A stretch of 64,000 bases of DNA from contig NZ_JAFEVZ010000007.1 of the NCBI RefSeq assembly GCF_022802975.1, positions 1 through 64,000 on the forward strand, given 5' to 3'. The notes under the pieces are model-generated. The model was not told the origin of the DNA, ran no database searches, and saw nothing but the letters and a program-made list of their open reading frames with translations. Made by a program: the position numbers and the translations under genes. Numbering within the stretch: the first letter of the stretch is position 1; each line of letters begins with the position of its first letter. The stretch is from Flavobacterium pectinovorum (GTDB lineage: Bacteria; Bacteroidota; Bacteroidia; Flavobacteriales; Flavobacteriaceae). Shown one piece after another: positions 9,082 through 17,896 of the stretch.

Positions 9082-12000
9082 TTAGAATGCAACTTTAATA
9101 TTAAAACCATACGATTGTCTGAATGGTAATGAACCATATTCAAATCCTTGACCATTTCCAGAAGTGTACATAGATTCCGGGTCAACGTTTGGTAAATCTT
9201 TATTAAAAGTCAATAAGTTTCTTGCGAATGCAGATACATAAATTGAGCTAATTTTTGCTCCGCTAAAAACGCTTTTTGGTATCGTATAGCCTAAACTTAC
9301 TTCTCTTAATTTCACGTAAGAAGCATCATAAATAAATGGTGCTGGTGTATTATTGAAAACCGTAGTCCAATAATCCTGAGGATTTACAGGTTTAGTATTT
9401 TGCACGTATACAGGATTAGCTGCAGTTCCTGTATTTACAACACCTTGTGCTATATAACCAGCCGTAGGAATCCATGTTGCTTCATTAAAAGCAGGATCAT
9501 TTGTTACAGCATCTGCTCTTGCTGCGTTATAAGCATCTCTACCCTCTGTAGTTACATCTAAAAGTCCTTTTTGTGCTGCTAATGAATTTGTCATAGAATA
9601 CACATCCATTCCAAATTTCATATCAATTAAAAACTGAAGCGTTATACCTTTATAAGAAAATCTGTTGGTTAAACCGGCAGACCAGTCAGGAAGTCCTTTT
9701 CCTAAATTTACTTTAGAATCTGTAAACAAAGGCATACCGTTTGCGTCTACAATTTTCTCTCCTGAAGGAGTTCTTAGAAAATCTTTTCCGATGATAGTTC
9801 CATACTGACCTCCAACCTGAGCTACGATAGCGGCTCCTGCCCAACGAGCTTCAGAAATAGCATACGTATTAATATCCGGATGTAAAGATATAATTGAGTT
9901 TTTGTTTTTTGCGAAGTTCAAATCAATTCCCCATTCAAAATTATTTGTTTTAATTGGAGTACCTGATAAGAAAATCTCTATACCTTCATTTCTTAATTGT
10001 CCGGCATTTACTGATAGAAATTCGTATCCGGATGTAGCAGATGAAGCTAAGTCAAGTGTTTGGTCAGCAGTATCTTCACGATAAACTGTAATATCAGCTT
10101 TTAATCTGTTTTTAAAGAATGCAGTTTCAACACCAAACTCAACTCCTGTTTTAGACTGATAAGTCAAATTAGCATTTGGCGCTGCAGAGTTTTTAATATT
10201 AACAACACTCTGTCCGTCATAAGATGAAAAAGTAGTATAATTTAGTGCATTTTTATACGCTCCCGGAGCATTTGAAACCTGAGCCCATGAAGCTCTGAAT
10301 TTACCATAGCTGAATGCATCGTTTTGAATACCAAAAGCATCAGAAAATATAAAACCTAACGAAGCTGCAGGATAAAAAGCATCTTTGTTAATAACACTAA
10401 ACCAGTCATTTCTTCCTGTAAACTCAGCATATAAATATCCTTTGTAATCAAATTTTGCAGAACCGTAAACCGAGTTTGTTCTGGTTCTGGTTACGACAGG
10501 AGCATTTTCAGTCTGGTTCACAAAATTACTGATATATTCTGTACCCGGCTCAATAATTTTAGTACCAAATCTTGAATTTTGTTCTCTTTTAAAATCTCTT
10601 CTTCCAGTACCTAAAATTCCTGAAAAAGTAAGGTCAGTAGCTAATTTTATATCGCTGAAAGTAGCAATAATATCAGTGTTCATCTCTGAAACATTTATAT
10701 TCTCCAATCCTAAATATCCTTCGTCTCTTCCCGGCCATGTACTTCCTGCTTCCATAAAATCTTTAGAACTGAAAGCATAGCTATCCAAACCAGTTCTAAA
10801 AGTCAATCCTACCCAGTTTTTTATTTTATAAGTTCCGGTAACATTTCCTATAAAACGGTTTTTTACAGATGAGTTATGATTTTCCTGTGTAGTAAAATAT
10901 GGGTTTAATTGATAGACATTAGTATTCCATGGATAAATTTGACCTGTTTCATCATTTTTATAATTTTTTAACCATGCCTGATCGAAACTTGGCGCTAATG
11001 AACTCAATGAATAACCAACATTATTTGGTGAATCTCCCAATCCCGGTCTGTTCTGTGTATTTTCAACCATATAATTTACGTTTGCTGCCAAAGTAAATTT
11101 ATCTGATTTTATAGTTCCATTTAAACTTGCATCGTTTCTTTCTAAACCGGATTCCGGAATAACATCATCATTGGTCAGGTTGTTATATCCAAAACGAACA
11201 AAAGCATTGTCGCTTCCTGCTGATAATGAGATTCCGTTTGTAAGCGTTACTCCTGTTTTGAAAAAATCCTGAATATTATTATCTACTCTGGCATAAGGCT
11301 TCATAGAACCATCAAATATTTTTATCTGCTGTCCCACACTTTCTGAGAACTTAGGTCCCCATGCACTAGTAGTATAATTATATATTTCATTAGGACCTTT
11401 TGTTGGATCCGGTAAAGTCCCATTTGTTCCGGAACCATATTCATTCTGATAGTCAGCATACTTAGCATCTACCCTATCAAAACTTACACCGCTTGTAAGT
11501 TCAACCTGCAATTTACCTTTGCTCCCTTTTTTAGTTGTAATCAAAATAACACCATTTAAAGCTCGAGATCCGTATAATGCAGCAGCAGCAGCTCCTTTAA
11601 GTACAGTTAAGCTTTCAATATTGTTTGGATTAATACTTGAAATCCCGTCACCGTTATCTCTTCCGTCAAACCATTTACTGTTAGCAGCCGTATCATTATT
11701 CAAACCAGAGTTATCAATAGGAACCCCATCTACAATGTACAGCGGCTGATTGCTTTCGCCAATACTCGAAATACCTCTAATAACGACTCTTGTTGATCCA
11801 CCTACTCCTGTGGCCGGAATCGAAACATCAACACCGGCAACCTTTCCGGAAAGTGCAGTAGCTACGTTTGTAGTAATAACTTTGTTTAATTGATCCCCTT
11901 TAAGATCCTGAACTGCATACCCTAGTTCTTTCTTTTGTCTTTTAATACCTAATGCCGTAACAACTACTTCATTTAAGGCATTTGAAGCCGCTAATTTCAT

Positions 12001-12273
12001 TTTCACATTAATTGCAGCAGCATCACCAACAACAATTTTTTGTGTTTCAAGACCTACATAGCTAAAAACTAATGTTTGTCCGTTTTGTGCTTCAATAGTG
12101 TACAAACCGTCAAAATCGGTAGTAGCACCTTTTTGTCCTCCCTGCACAGCAACAGATGCTCCTGGTAACGGCATCCCATCAGAATCTGTAATCAAACCCT
12201 TGACATTTTTTACCTGAGCAAGCGAAACCTGCGCTGTAAAAACAATCATAAAGATTAATAAAAATTTTTTCAT
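9082..12273 (-). CDS. SusC/RagA-family TonB-dependent outer-membrane transporter
   Basis: A 1063-aa porin-like receptor with signal peptide (1-19, ending SLAQ), a carboxypeptidase-D-regulatory-like domain (about 23-107, GLITDSDGMPLPGASV), a plug (about 115-230, with PLYIVDGVPID and VLKGAAAAALYGSRALNGV) and a long barrel ending in an aromatic residue (NIKVAF). It should pull chito-oligosaccharides through the outer membrane using TonB energy together with SusD. It is the first gene of a susC-susD-GH18 operon starting at the operator-promoter at 12300-12366. No N-terminal STN domain is seen, so it does not look like an anti-sigma-coupled receptor. Confidence 0.95.
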   Translation of the reverse strand: MKKFLLIFMIVFTAQVSLAQVKNVKGLITDSDGMPLPGASVAVQGGQKGATTDFDGLYTIEAQNGQTLVFSYVGLETQKIVVGDAAAINVKMKLAASNALNEVVVTALGIKRQKKELGYAVQDLKGDQLNKVITTNVATALSGKVAGVDVSIPATGVGGSTRVVIRGISSIGESNQPLYIVDGVPIDNSGLNNDTAANSKWFDGRDNGDGISSINPNNIESLTVLKGAAAAALYGSRALNGVILITTKKGSKGKLQVELTSGVSFDRVDAKYADYQNEYGSGTNGTLPDPTKGPNEIYNYTTSAWGPKFSESVGQQIKIFDGSMKPYARVDNNIQDFFKTGVTLTNGISLSAGSDNAFVRFGYNNLTNDDVIPESGLERNDASLNGTIKSDKFTLAANVNYMVENTQNRPGLGDSPNNVGYSLSSLAPSFDQAWLKNYKNDETGQIYPWNTNVYQLNPYFTTQENHNSSVKNRFIGNVTGTYKIKNWVGLTFRTGLDSYAFSSKDFMEAGSTWPGRDEGYLGLENINVSEMNTDIIATFSDIKLATDLTFSGILGTGRRDFKREQNSRFGTKIIEPGTEYISNFVNQTENAPVVTRTRTNSVYGSAKFDYKGYLYAEFTGRNDWFSVINKDAFYPAASLGFIFSDAFGIQNDAFSYGKFRASWAQVSNAPGAYKNALNYTTFSSYDGQSVVNIKNSAAPNANLTYQSKTGVEFGVETAFFKNRLKADITVYREDTADQTLDLASSATSGYEFLSVNAGQLRNEGIEIFLSGTPIKTNNFEWGIDLNFAKNKNSIISLHPDINTYAISEARWAGAAIVAQVGGQYGTIIGKDFLRTPSGEKIVDANGMPLFTDSKVNLGKGLPDWSAGLTNRFSYKGITLQFLIDMKFGMDVYSMTNSLAAQKGLLDVTTEGRDAYNAARADAVTNDPAFNEATWIPTAGYIAQGVVNTGTAANPVYVQNTKPVNPQDYWTTVFNNTPAPFIYDASYVKLREVSLGYTIPKSVFSGAKISSIYVSAFARNLLTFNKDLPNVDPESMYTSGNGQGFEYGSLPFRQSYGFNIKVAF

Positions 12274-12299
12274 GTTTACTTATTTTGTTAGTTATGGGG

Positions 12300-12366
12300 T
12301 AAATTTATTCTTAAGGTATTGTTAAAAAAAATAATTTATACCAACTGCTTCAAACTTTAAACCAAC
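12300..12366 (-). promoter_or_regulatory. susC promoter with paired direct-repeat operator
   Basis: Minus strand. The -7-like box TAAATTTA (12300-12307) differs from TAnnTTTG only at the last base. Direct repeats GTTGGTTTAAA (12356-12366) and GTTGGTATAAA (12335-12345) are 21 bp apart, with 27 bp between the nearer one and the -7 box, exactly as upstream of nagB. A T-rich stretch occupies the -33 region, which suggests activator dependence. The divergent LytS/LytTR operon starts about 170 bp away. Confidence 0.75.
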
Positions 12367-12535
12367 GACATAAAACAATCAATAATCCGTTTTACGAAAA
12401 CGTTATTTTAATAAAATTATACATTGTTTACCTAATTATATAAAATTTTATTCAAAAAAATTGTGTTTCACCAAGTAATTGTTTAAAGTTGCATTATAAT
12501 TTAAACAGTCACAATATCCCTAATACATTGTTAAA

Positions 12536-13588
12536 TTGAGTGAAATTCAAAAATTAAACTTTGACATTAAACTTCGAAATCATATCTGGTTTTGGGGAAG
12601 TTATTTTACCCTGAATTTTTTAAGATGGGGAGCCTACTTTAATGATTATGATTATTCGTTTAAATCAAATCTGATTGAATTTTCGCTTCATATACCTTTA
12701 GTCTATTTCAATCTTTTTATTTTAGTTCGCCGCTATGTACTAAAACAGCAATACATTAAGTATACTATTGCCTTATTAATTAGTCTTTTTGCTGTCTATT
12801 TACTCAAAACAGCGCTGACCTATTATATTATTTCCGAAAATATCTGGCCGGAGGCAAATCGTGAATATCACCCTTTTGACGTCAATCACATCCTTGCAGT
12901 ATGTATTGGCGAATTGTATGTTCTGGCAATGGCATCATCTGTTTACCTTACATTAACATGGCTGCGAGAAAGAGAAAGAAACAGATCATTGAGGGAAAAT
13001 CAATTTAAAATAAAACTTAAATATCTCGAAAATCAGATACAGCCTCACTTTTTCTTTAATACATTAAATAATTTATATGCATTATCCCTGGAGTCTTCCG
13101 ATAAAGTTCCGGATGTAATCATTAAATTATCAAACCTGATGGAATATGTTTTGTATGATGTAAAAGGAACCAAGCATGTACCTTTGATAAAAGAAATTGA
13201 TTATATCCAGAATTATATCGAAATTGAAAAACTTCGTTTTCAAAACGTTGAAGTTGCCATTAACCTGGAATCCAATATTGAAGATATTAAAGTGCCGCCT
13301 TTAATTTTTATTTCGTTGGTTGAAAATGCCTTTAAACACGGAGGATTAAACAATCAAAATCTGAAGATAAAAATAAACTGCAAAATTATTGACCATAAAA
13401 TGCTGCATTTTGAAATCCTTAATAATTTTGTAATTTCACAAAAAAATAATCCTAAAGGCGGTATCGGTTTAGTGAATACCAAGAAAAGATTAAAATTAAT
13501 TTACAAAAATAATTTTAGCCTTGAATATAAAACAAAGCTAAATTACTATATAATAAGTTTGCAAATACCTATTCATAATGAAGATTAA
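12536..13588 (+). CDS. LytS-type sensor histidine kinase
   Basis: A 350-aa membrane kinase. About four hydrophobic segments (15-140) carry no recognised sensor domain. They are followed by a His_kinase domain with LENQIQPHFFFNTLNN (phospho-acceptor His171) and an HATPase with the N box VENAFKHG. The start is a TTG: the frame closes upstream at 12521-12523 and no ATG occurs near the N-terminus. It overlaps the response-regulator gene by 11 bp, so the pair is translationally coupled. Placed divergently from susC, it probably senses a GlcNAc- or chitin-derived signal; the ligand is unknown. The inverted repeat GTTTAAA/TTTAAAC at 12481-12506, just upstream, could be an autoregulatory site. Confidence 0.9.
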   Translation: MSEIQKLNFDIKLRNHIWFWGSYFTLNFLRWGAYFNDYDYSFKSNLIEFSLHIPLVYFNLFILVRRYVLKQQYIKYTIALLISLFAVYLLKTALTYYIISENIWPEANREYHPFDVNHILAVCIGELYVLAMASSVYLTLTWLRERERNRSLRENQFKIKLKYLENQIQPHFFFNTLNNLYALSLESSDKVPDVIIKLSNLMEYVLYDVKGTKHVPLIKEIDYIQNYIEIEKLRFQNVEVAINLESNIEDIKVPPLIFISLVENAFKHGGLNNQNLKIKINCKIIDHKMLHFEILNNFVISQKNNPKGGIGLVNTKKRLKLIYKNNFSLEYKTKLNYYIISLQIPIHNED

Positions 13589-14279
13589 ATGCTTATTAAT
13601 CGACGATGAACCTTTAGCTATTAAAGTTTTACAAAATTACTTTACCAATTTTCCCGACTTTGAGGTTATAGGCACGTTCAATAATTCTTTAGAAGCACTA
13701 GATTTTATAAACAGTACACCTGTCGATGCCGTTTTTTTAGACATCAACATGCCTATGATGACTGGTTTTGAATTAATCAGTTTAATCGAAAACAAAACAA
13801 AAGTCATCATTACAACCGCTTTTAGGGAATTTGCCGCCGAAAGCTATGATCTTGATGTTTTAGATTATCTGGTGAAACCAATTCCGCTGCCAAGATTCAT
13901 TAAGTGTATTAATAAAATTACAACAGAATACAATTTAAAAAACAATATTAAAGCTGAAGTCTCCAAAGGAGATGCACATATTTTTATTAAAGTTGATAAA
14001 AAAATGATGAAAATTAATATTGAAGAAATTTTATTTGTTGAAGGAATGAAAGAGTACATCAAAGTCGTTACTCCAGATAAAACTTACATTACTCACAAAT
14101 CACTTACTTCTTTATCTGAGGAGCTGCCCGGTGATAAATTTCTCCGCATTCATAAATCGTATGTAATTGCACTTAATAAGGTTAAATCACTTGAAGGAAA
14201 CAGAATTCAAATCCTATCTTACACGATTCCAATAGGAAGAAACTACAGCAAAGATGTGAAAAATAAAATTTTGGAATAA
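13578..14279 (+). CDS. LytTR-family response regulator
   Basis: A 233-aa regulator with a receiver domain (1-120; acidic pair Asp9-Asp10, phospho-acceptor Asp55 in FLDINMP, Lys in VKPIP) and a C-terminal LytTR DNA-binding domain (about 135-233; FVEGMKEYIKV, RIHKSYVIALNKV). It should be phosphorylated by the overlapping kinase and bind direct repeats about two helical turns apart, which fits the repeats at 12335-12366 and 6318-6349. It is the probable activator of the chitin / GlcNAc operons; binding is inferred. Confidence 0.92.
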   Translation: MKIKCLLIDDEPLAIKVLQNYFTNFPDFEVIGTFNNSLEALDFINSTPVDAVFLDINMPMMTGFELISLIENKTKVIITTAFREFAAESYDLDVLDYLVKPIPLPRFIKCINKITTEYNLKNNIKAEVSKGDAHIFIKVDKKMMKINIEEILFVEGMKEYIKVVTPDKTYITHKSLTSLSEELPGDKFLRIHKSYVIALNKVKSLEGNRIQILSYTIPIGRNYSKDVKNKILE

Positions 14280-14320
14280 TCACTAAATCGATATAGTAAT
14301 TCTTAAAATAATAACACATT

Positions 14321-14348
14321 GTTGAATAAATTGTGTTGTTTGTATAAT
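14321..14348 (+). promoter_or_regulatory. Possible LytTR half-sites upstream of the sugar permease
   Basis: GTTGAATAAAT (14321-14331) and GTTTGTATAAT (14338-14348) resemble the GTTNGTWTAAA repeats of the susC and nagB promoters, but they are 17 bp rather than 21 bp apart and the first is weak. A TATATTTA box at 14398-14405 could be the -7 element. The site may bring the permease into the same regulon. Confidence 0.35.
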
Positions 14349-14449
14349 TTCTGCTTTTTTTATGCTTTTTTATTTTTTTTTGATAATCGTAACAAATATA
14401 TTTACGGCTTAAACTACTTTAAAAAAAACTAAAAAAACTTTATTACACT

Positions 14450-15919
14450 ATGAATTCAGAAAATGTACAAACCAAGTGGGGGCAATTTATTTCGTTGATA
14501 ATTGTCTTCTTCTTTTGGGGTTTTGTTGGCTCCGCCAATGACATCCTGATCCCGGTATTCAAAAAAGTATTCACTTTATCACAGGTTCAGTCACAATTAG
14601 TTGCCTGGGCATTTTATGCCGCTTATTTTGTGGGATCAATAATCTTCTTTTTGGTATCTCTCAAATTAGATGTTTTACAGAAATTTGGATACAAAAAAAC
14701 ACTTTCAGCCGGTTTAATTCTTTCAGCTGTTGGTTCATTTTTATTTGTTCCTGCAGCTACAATGCAAAGTTTTACTTTTTTTCTAACCGCTTTATTTACT
14801 GTTGGTTTAGGATTTTCTATTCAACAAATTGTTGCCAATCCGTTAGCAATTAAAATGGGAAGTCCGGCAACCGGAGCACACCGTCTAACATTGGCAGGAG
14901 GAATCAATTCTTTCGGAACCACTATTGGGGCAATCTTATTAGGAATAGCTTTATTTGGAATGGGAGATAACAAAAAAACATCCCTTTCATTAGAGGACAT
15001 TAAATTGCCTTTTATCATCTTAGGACTTGCTTTTATTGTTGTGGCCATTTTTATGAACTTTTCTAAAATTGAAGATCCTGTAAAAGAGGAAGAAGCAGTA
15101 ATTAAACACGCTCATGAAAAATTCAATATTTTAGACTATCCGCAGTTATACTTAGGAATGTTAGGTATCTTTATTTATGTTGGAACGGAGGTAACCATCA
15201 TTAGTAATTTACCGGCTTTATTACATACCGCAGAATTTGGAAATGTTTTAGAAGATGCCATTGCTCCATTTATTGCGCTTTATTGGGGAAGTTTGATGAT
15301 TGGACGCTGGAACGGAGGAGTAAACGTTTTCAACACATCAAATCTGGTAAACACGGCTCTTAAATTTATTGTTCCGGCTATAGCATTTGGAGTAATCATT
15401 GGAGCTAATATTTTTGCAGCCCATGATGTTTCTTCATTCTACATTTACCCAATCTGGATTTTATTATTTATAGCGGTATGTTTTGTGGGAGGTAAAAATG
15501 CAGGAAAAACATTAATGCTTTTCGGAATATCAGGTGTATTAATGATGTTGGCAGGATTGGTTTGGCCAGATCCGCAAATTGCTAAATTTTTCTTTATCTC
15601 CGGAGGTCTGTTTTTATCTATTATGTGGCCTTCTATTTTCGATTTGGCGATTGCAGGTTTAGGCAAAAACACTGGTAAAGCATCTTCATTCCTGATTATG
15701 ATGATTCTTGGAGGAGGAGTTATCCCATTAATTCAGGGAAGTATCTGTGACTTTGATGTTACAAATCCAGGAGGAATATTCGGAATTTCATGGACACATT
15801 TCTCTTACATTGTACCGCTTTTAGGTTTTGCCTACTTAGGTTTTTACGGCTACTACTGCCCTAAAATATTAAAAAGACAAGGTATTAATCACGTAGAAGG
15901 CGGTGGCGGAGGTCACTAA
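14450..15919 (+). CDS. FHS-family sugar MFS permease, probable N-acetylglucosamine transporter
   Basis: A 489-aa inner-membrane protein with about 12 hydrophobic segments. NPLAIKMGSPATGAHRLTLA and the following GGINSFGTTIGA are typical of the fucose/glucose-galactose/NagP branch of MFS. In chitin users without a PTS, such permeases import free GlcNAc by cation symport, and the neighbouring GH20, GH18 and nagB favour that substrate. The tail is short and rich in Gly/His (VEGGGGGH). The gene follows the regulator by 170 bp and ends at a strong bidirectional terminator. Confidence 0.88.
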   Translation: MNSENVQTKWGQFISLIIVFFFWGFVGSANDILIPVFKKVFTLSQVQSQLVAWAFYAAYFVGSIIFFLVSLKLDVLQKFGYKKTLSAGLILSAVGSFLFVPAATMQSFTFFLTALFTVGLGFSIQQIVANPLAIKMGSPATGAHRLTLAGGINSFGTTIGAILLGIALFGMGDNKKTSLSLEDIKLPFIILGLAFIVVAIFMNFSKIEDPVKEEEAVIKHAHEKFNILDYPQLYLGMLGIFIYVGTEVTIISNLPALLHTAEFGNVLEDAIAPFIALYWGSLMIGRWNGGVNVFNTSNLVNTALKFIVPAIAFGVIIGANIFAAHDVSSFYIYPIWILLFIAVCFVGGKNAGKTLMLFGISGVLMMLAGLVWPDPQIAKFFFISGGLFLSIMWPSIFDLAIAGLGKNTGKASSFLIMMILGGGVIPLIQGSICDFDVTNPGGIFGISWTHFSYIVPLLGFAYLGFYGYYCPKILKRQGINHVEGGGGGH

Positions 15920-15938
15920 ACCATCACCCCATATAAAG

Positions 15939-15972
15939 AAAGTCCCGTATTACATTTGCAATACGGGACTTT
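15939..15972. terminator. Bidirectional terminator between permease and transaldolase genes
   Basis: Perfect 13-bp arms AAAGTCCCGTATT (15939-15951) and AATACGGGACTTT (15960-15972) with an 8-nt loop and T/A tracts on the outer sides. It sits between convergent stops. Confidence 0.9.
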
Positions 15973-16002
15973 TCTATTATAAAAGTTTAAACGGTCTATC
16001 GT

Positions 16003-16659
16003 TTATTTATTACCTTTCTCAAAATCAGCTACAAACTGAGCCAATCCGATATCTGTTAAAGGATGTTTCAACAAACCATAAATGGCAGAAAGAGGTCCTG
16101 TCATAACATCTGCACCAATTTTAGCACAGTTTACAATATGCATCGTATGACGAACAGAAGCCGCTAAAATTTGTGTCTCATACCCATAGTTATCATAGAT
16201 TTCTCTAATTTCCTGAATCAAGTTCAGACCATCTGTAGAAACATCATCCAAACGTCCAATAAAAGGCGAAACATAAGTTGCTCCCGCTTTGGCAGCCAAT
16301 AAAGCCTGACCTGCAGAAAAAACAAGTGTTACGTTAGTTTTAATTCCTTTATCAGAGAAATATTTTGCAGCCATAACTCCTTCTTTAGTCATTGGCAATT
16401 TCACTACAATTTGCTCATGTAAATCAGCTAATTCTTCACCTTCTTTCACCATTCCTTCAAAATCCAGCGCATTTACTTCAGCACTTACATCTCCATCAAC
16501 AAGATTACAGATATCAACATAATGTTTCAAAATGTTGTTCTTTCCTGTAATACCCTCTTTTGCCATCAAAGACGGATTTGTTGTTACACCATCCAAAACA
16601 CCTAATGCCTGTGCTTCTTTAATCTGAGCTAAATTAGCTGTATCAATAAAAAATTTCAT
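16003..16659 (-). CDS. Transaldolase, short TalC/fructose-6-phosphate-aldolase type
   Basis: A 218-aa cytoplasmic enzyme of the short transaldolase group, acting in the non-oxidative pentose phosphate pathway on fructose-6-phosphate or sedoheptulose-7-phosphate. Visible are FIDTAN (4-9), GVTTNPSL (24-31), the Schiff-base lysine in VVKLPMT (Lys87), [12 protein letters not shown] and the C-terminal core. Length is normal for the family. The SDR-barrel lipoprotein pair lies upstream on the same strand, separated by a structured element, so it is probably its own unit. Transaldolase versus fructose-6-phosphate aldolase cannot be decided by eye. Confidence 0.93.
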   Translation of the reverse strand: MKFFIDTANLAQIKEAQALGVLDGVTTNPSLMAKEGITGKNNILKHYVDICNLVDGDVSAEVNALDFEGMVKEGEELADLHEQIVVKLPMTKEGVMAAKYFSDKGIKTNVTLVFSAGQALLAAKAGATYVSPFIGRLDDVSTDGLNLIQEIREIYDNYGYETQILAASVRHTMHIVNCAKIGADVMTGPLSAIYGLLKHPLTDIGLAQFVADFEKGNK

Positions 16660-16692
16660 AATTATATTTATTTAATTGTGTTCATAATTTGA

Positions 16693-16776
16693 GCGTGCCC
16701 CAAGGGTCGGGTGTTCCGCTGTATCTTTTTGTTTTTAAAGAAAAAACAAAAAGGATGCCGCTTCACCCCCTCACGC
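16693..16776 (-). ncRNA. Candidate structured RNA / repeat resembling the Flavo-1 motif, copy 2
   Basis: On the minus strand GCGTG and GGGTG arms close with CACCC and CACGC. Inside is GAAGCGGCATCC, a hairpin of TTTTTGTTTTT pairing with AAAAACAAAAA, then AGATACAGCGGA. Copy 1 at 1605-1737 shares the bracket but not the hairpin sequence, which suggests conservation of structure. It lies just 3' of the barrel-lipoprotein gene and may also end its transcript. Confidence 0.45.
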
Positions 16777-16798
16777 AAATTCGGCACAAAATTACAAC

Positions 16799-17878
16799 TT
16801 AGAATCTAAATTTAGCACCAATAGCCAAATCAATTCTCCATAAATTTTCAAATTCTTCTTTATCAAGCTTAATCGTTTCGGTATTGCCATCGGCATATTT
16901 ATACTTTAATTTTTTTAAAACACCTCCCGCAAAATTAACCTGTGGACCTACTAAAAAGCGAGGCGTTATTCTAAAATGATACCCCATTCCACCAATCATA
17001 CCCAAATTGCCACCCGTTATTTTTAATGGACTCCCAATTATAGTAGATTTATTTTGATACGCCATATACCCAAGTGCTAGTTCAAGATTAGCCTCACCTG
17101 TTCTTGAATTCTGACCTTCTGTCAATATAAACGAAGCACCAATAAATGAAATTGTTATATCATCACTAAAATCTCCTTGATATATGGTTCCATCATCCAA
17201 AGTAACCTGCTGATTTCTAAGAATTCCAGAAGATTTATAAGCATTATATTTTAAACCAAAACCAGTCCTCTCATCCTTAAGATAATAAGCACTTATATCG
17301 TAACTCAATCCCGATTTCAATTTTTTCAAATACTCTTTTTGTTCTGAATTTAATCCATCAGGAGAGGAAGCAACCCGGAAACTTTGTGCCACATTTGCCA
17401 ATAATAGAAATTTTGAAGTTTTAGAATTACCATAATAAACCGGACCATATACTACAGCATTATTTGAAACTACTTTCGAATTGTTAGTTGATTTAACAGA
17501 ATCTTTTGCAATTTCAGGTTGAATATAATTTGTCGTATTTTCAATTCGCAACAAATCTGCAGTAATTCGATGACAAGAACTGCCAAAAACACTTGGATAT
17601 AAATGTTCTGTAATTAATAATGCATTCGCACCACTTTTTTGAGCTTCAATTTTTGCCTTTTCAAGTACAGTTACTAAATCACAATTGACAGTAAAACCAG
17701 TGTCTCCAATTTTAGTACTCCCAATTTTACTATAGCTTGAGGGAAGTTCAGATTTGTCATTGAAAACAACAACTTTGTCAGTTTCATTTAATTTTTCATG
17801 TTTTTCAGAAACAGAAGTTCTTATTTTTGGAGAACAGGAACAAAAAGCAATAGTAGCAAGTAGTAAAAGGTATTTCAT
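16799..17878 (-). CDS. Lipoprotein with outer-membrane barrel-like C-terminus
   Basis: A 359-aa protein of unknown function. The lipoprotein signal has lipobox FCSC (Cys15). Residues about 30-115 form a small alpha/beta domain (KIGSTKIGDTGF, AKIEAQKSGANALLI) reminiscent of YbjQ-like folds. The rest is rich in alternating strands and ends AIGAKFRF, the aromatic end typical of outer-membrane barrels. A lipidated N-terminus joined to a barrel-like tail is unusual. The gene is 18 bp downstream of the SDR gene and probably cotranscribed with it. No function is assigned. Confidence 0.75.
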   Translation of the reverse strand: MKYLLLLATIAFCSCSPKIRTSVSEKHEKLNETDKVVVFNDKSELPSSYSKIGSTKIGDTGFTVNCDLVTVLEKAKIEAQKSGANALLITEHLYPSVFGSSCHRITADLLRIENTTNYIQPEIAKDSVKSTNNSKVVSNNAVVYGPVYYGNSKTSKFLLLANVAQSFRVASSPDGLNSEQKEYLKKLKSGLSYDISAYYLKDERTGFGLKYNAYKSSGILRNQQVTLDDGTIYQGDFSDDITISFIGASFILTEGQNSRTGEANLELALGYMAYQNKSTIIGSPLKITGGNLGMIGGMGYHFRITPRFLVGPQVNFAGGVLKKLKYKYADGNTETIKLDKEEFENLWRIDLAIGAKFRF

Positions 17879-17896
17879 TTTGGGGTTTAATATTTT

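Noticed and set aside
9069..9185. Longer SusD start
   Set aside because: Overlaps susC and hides the lipoprotein signal.
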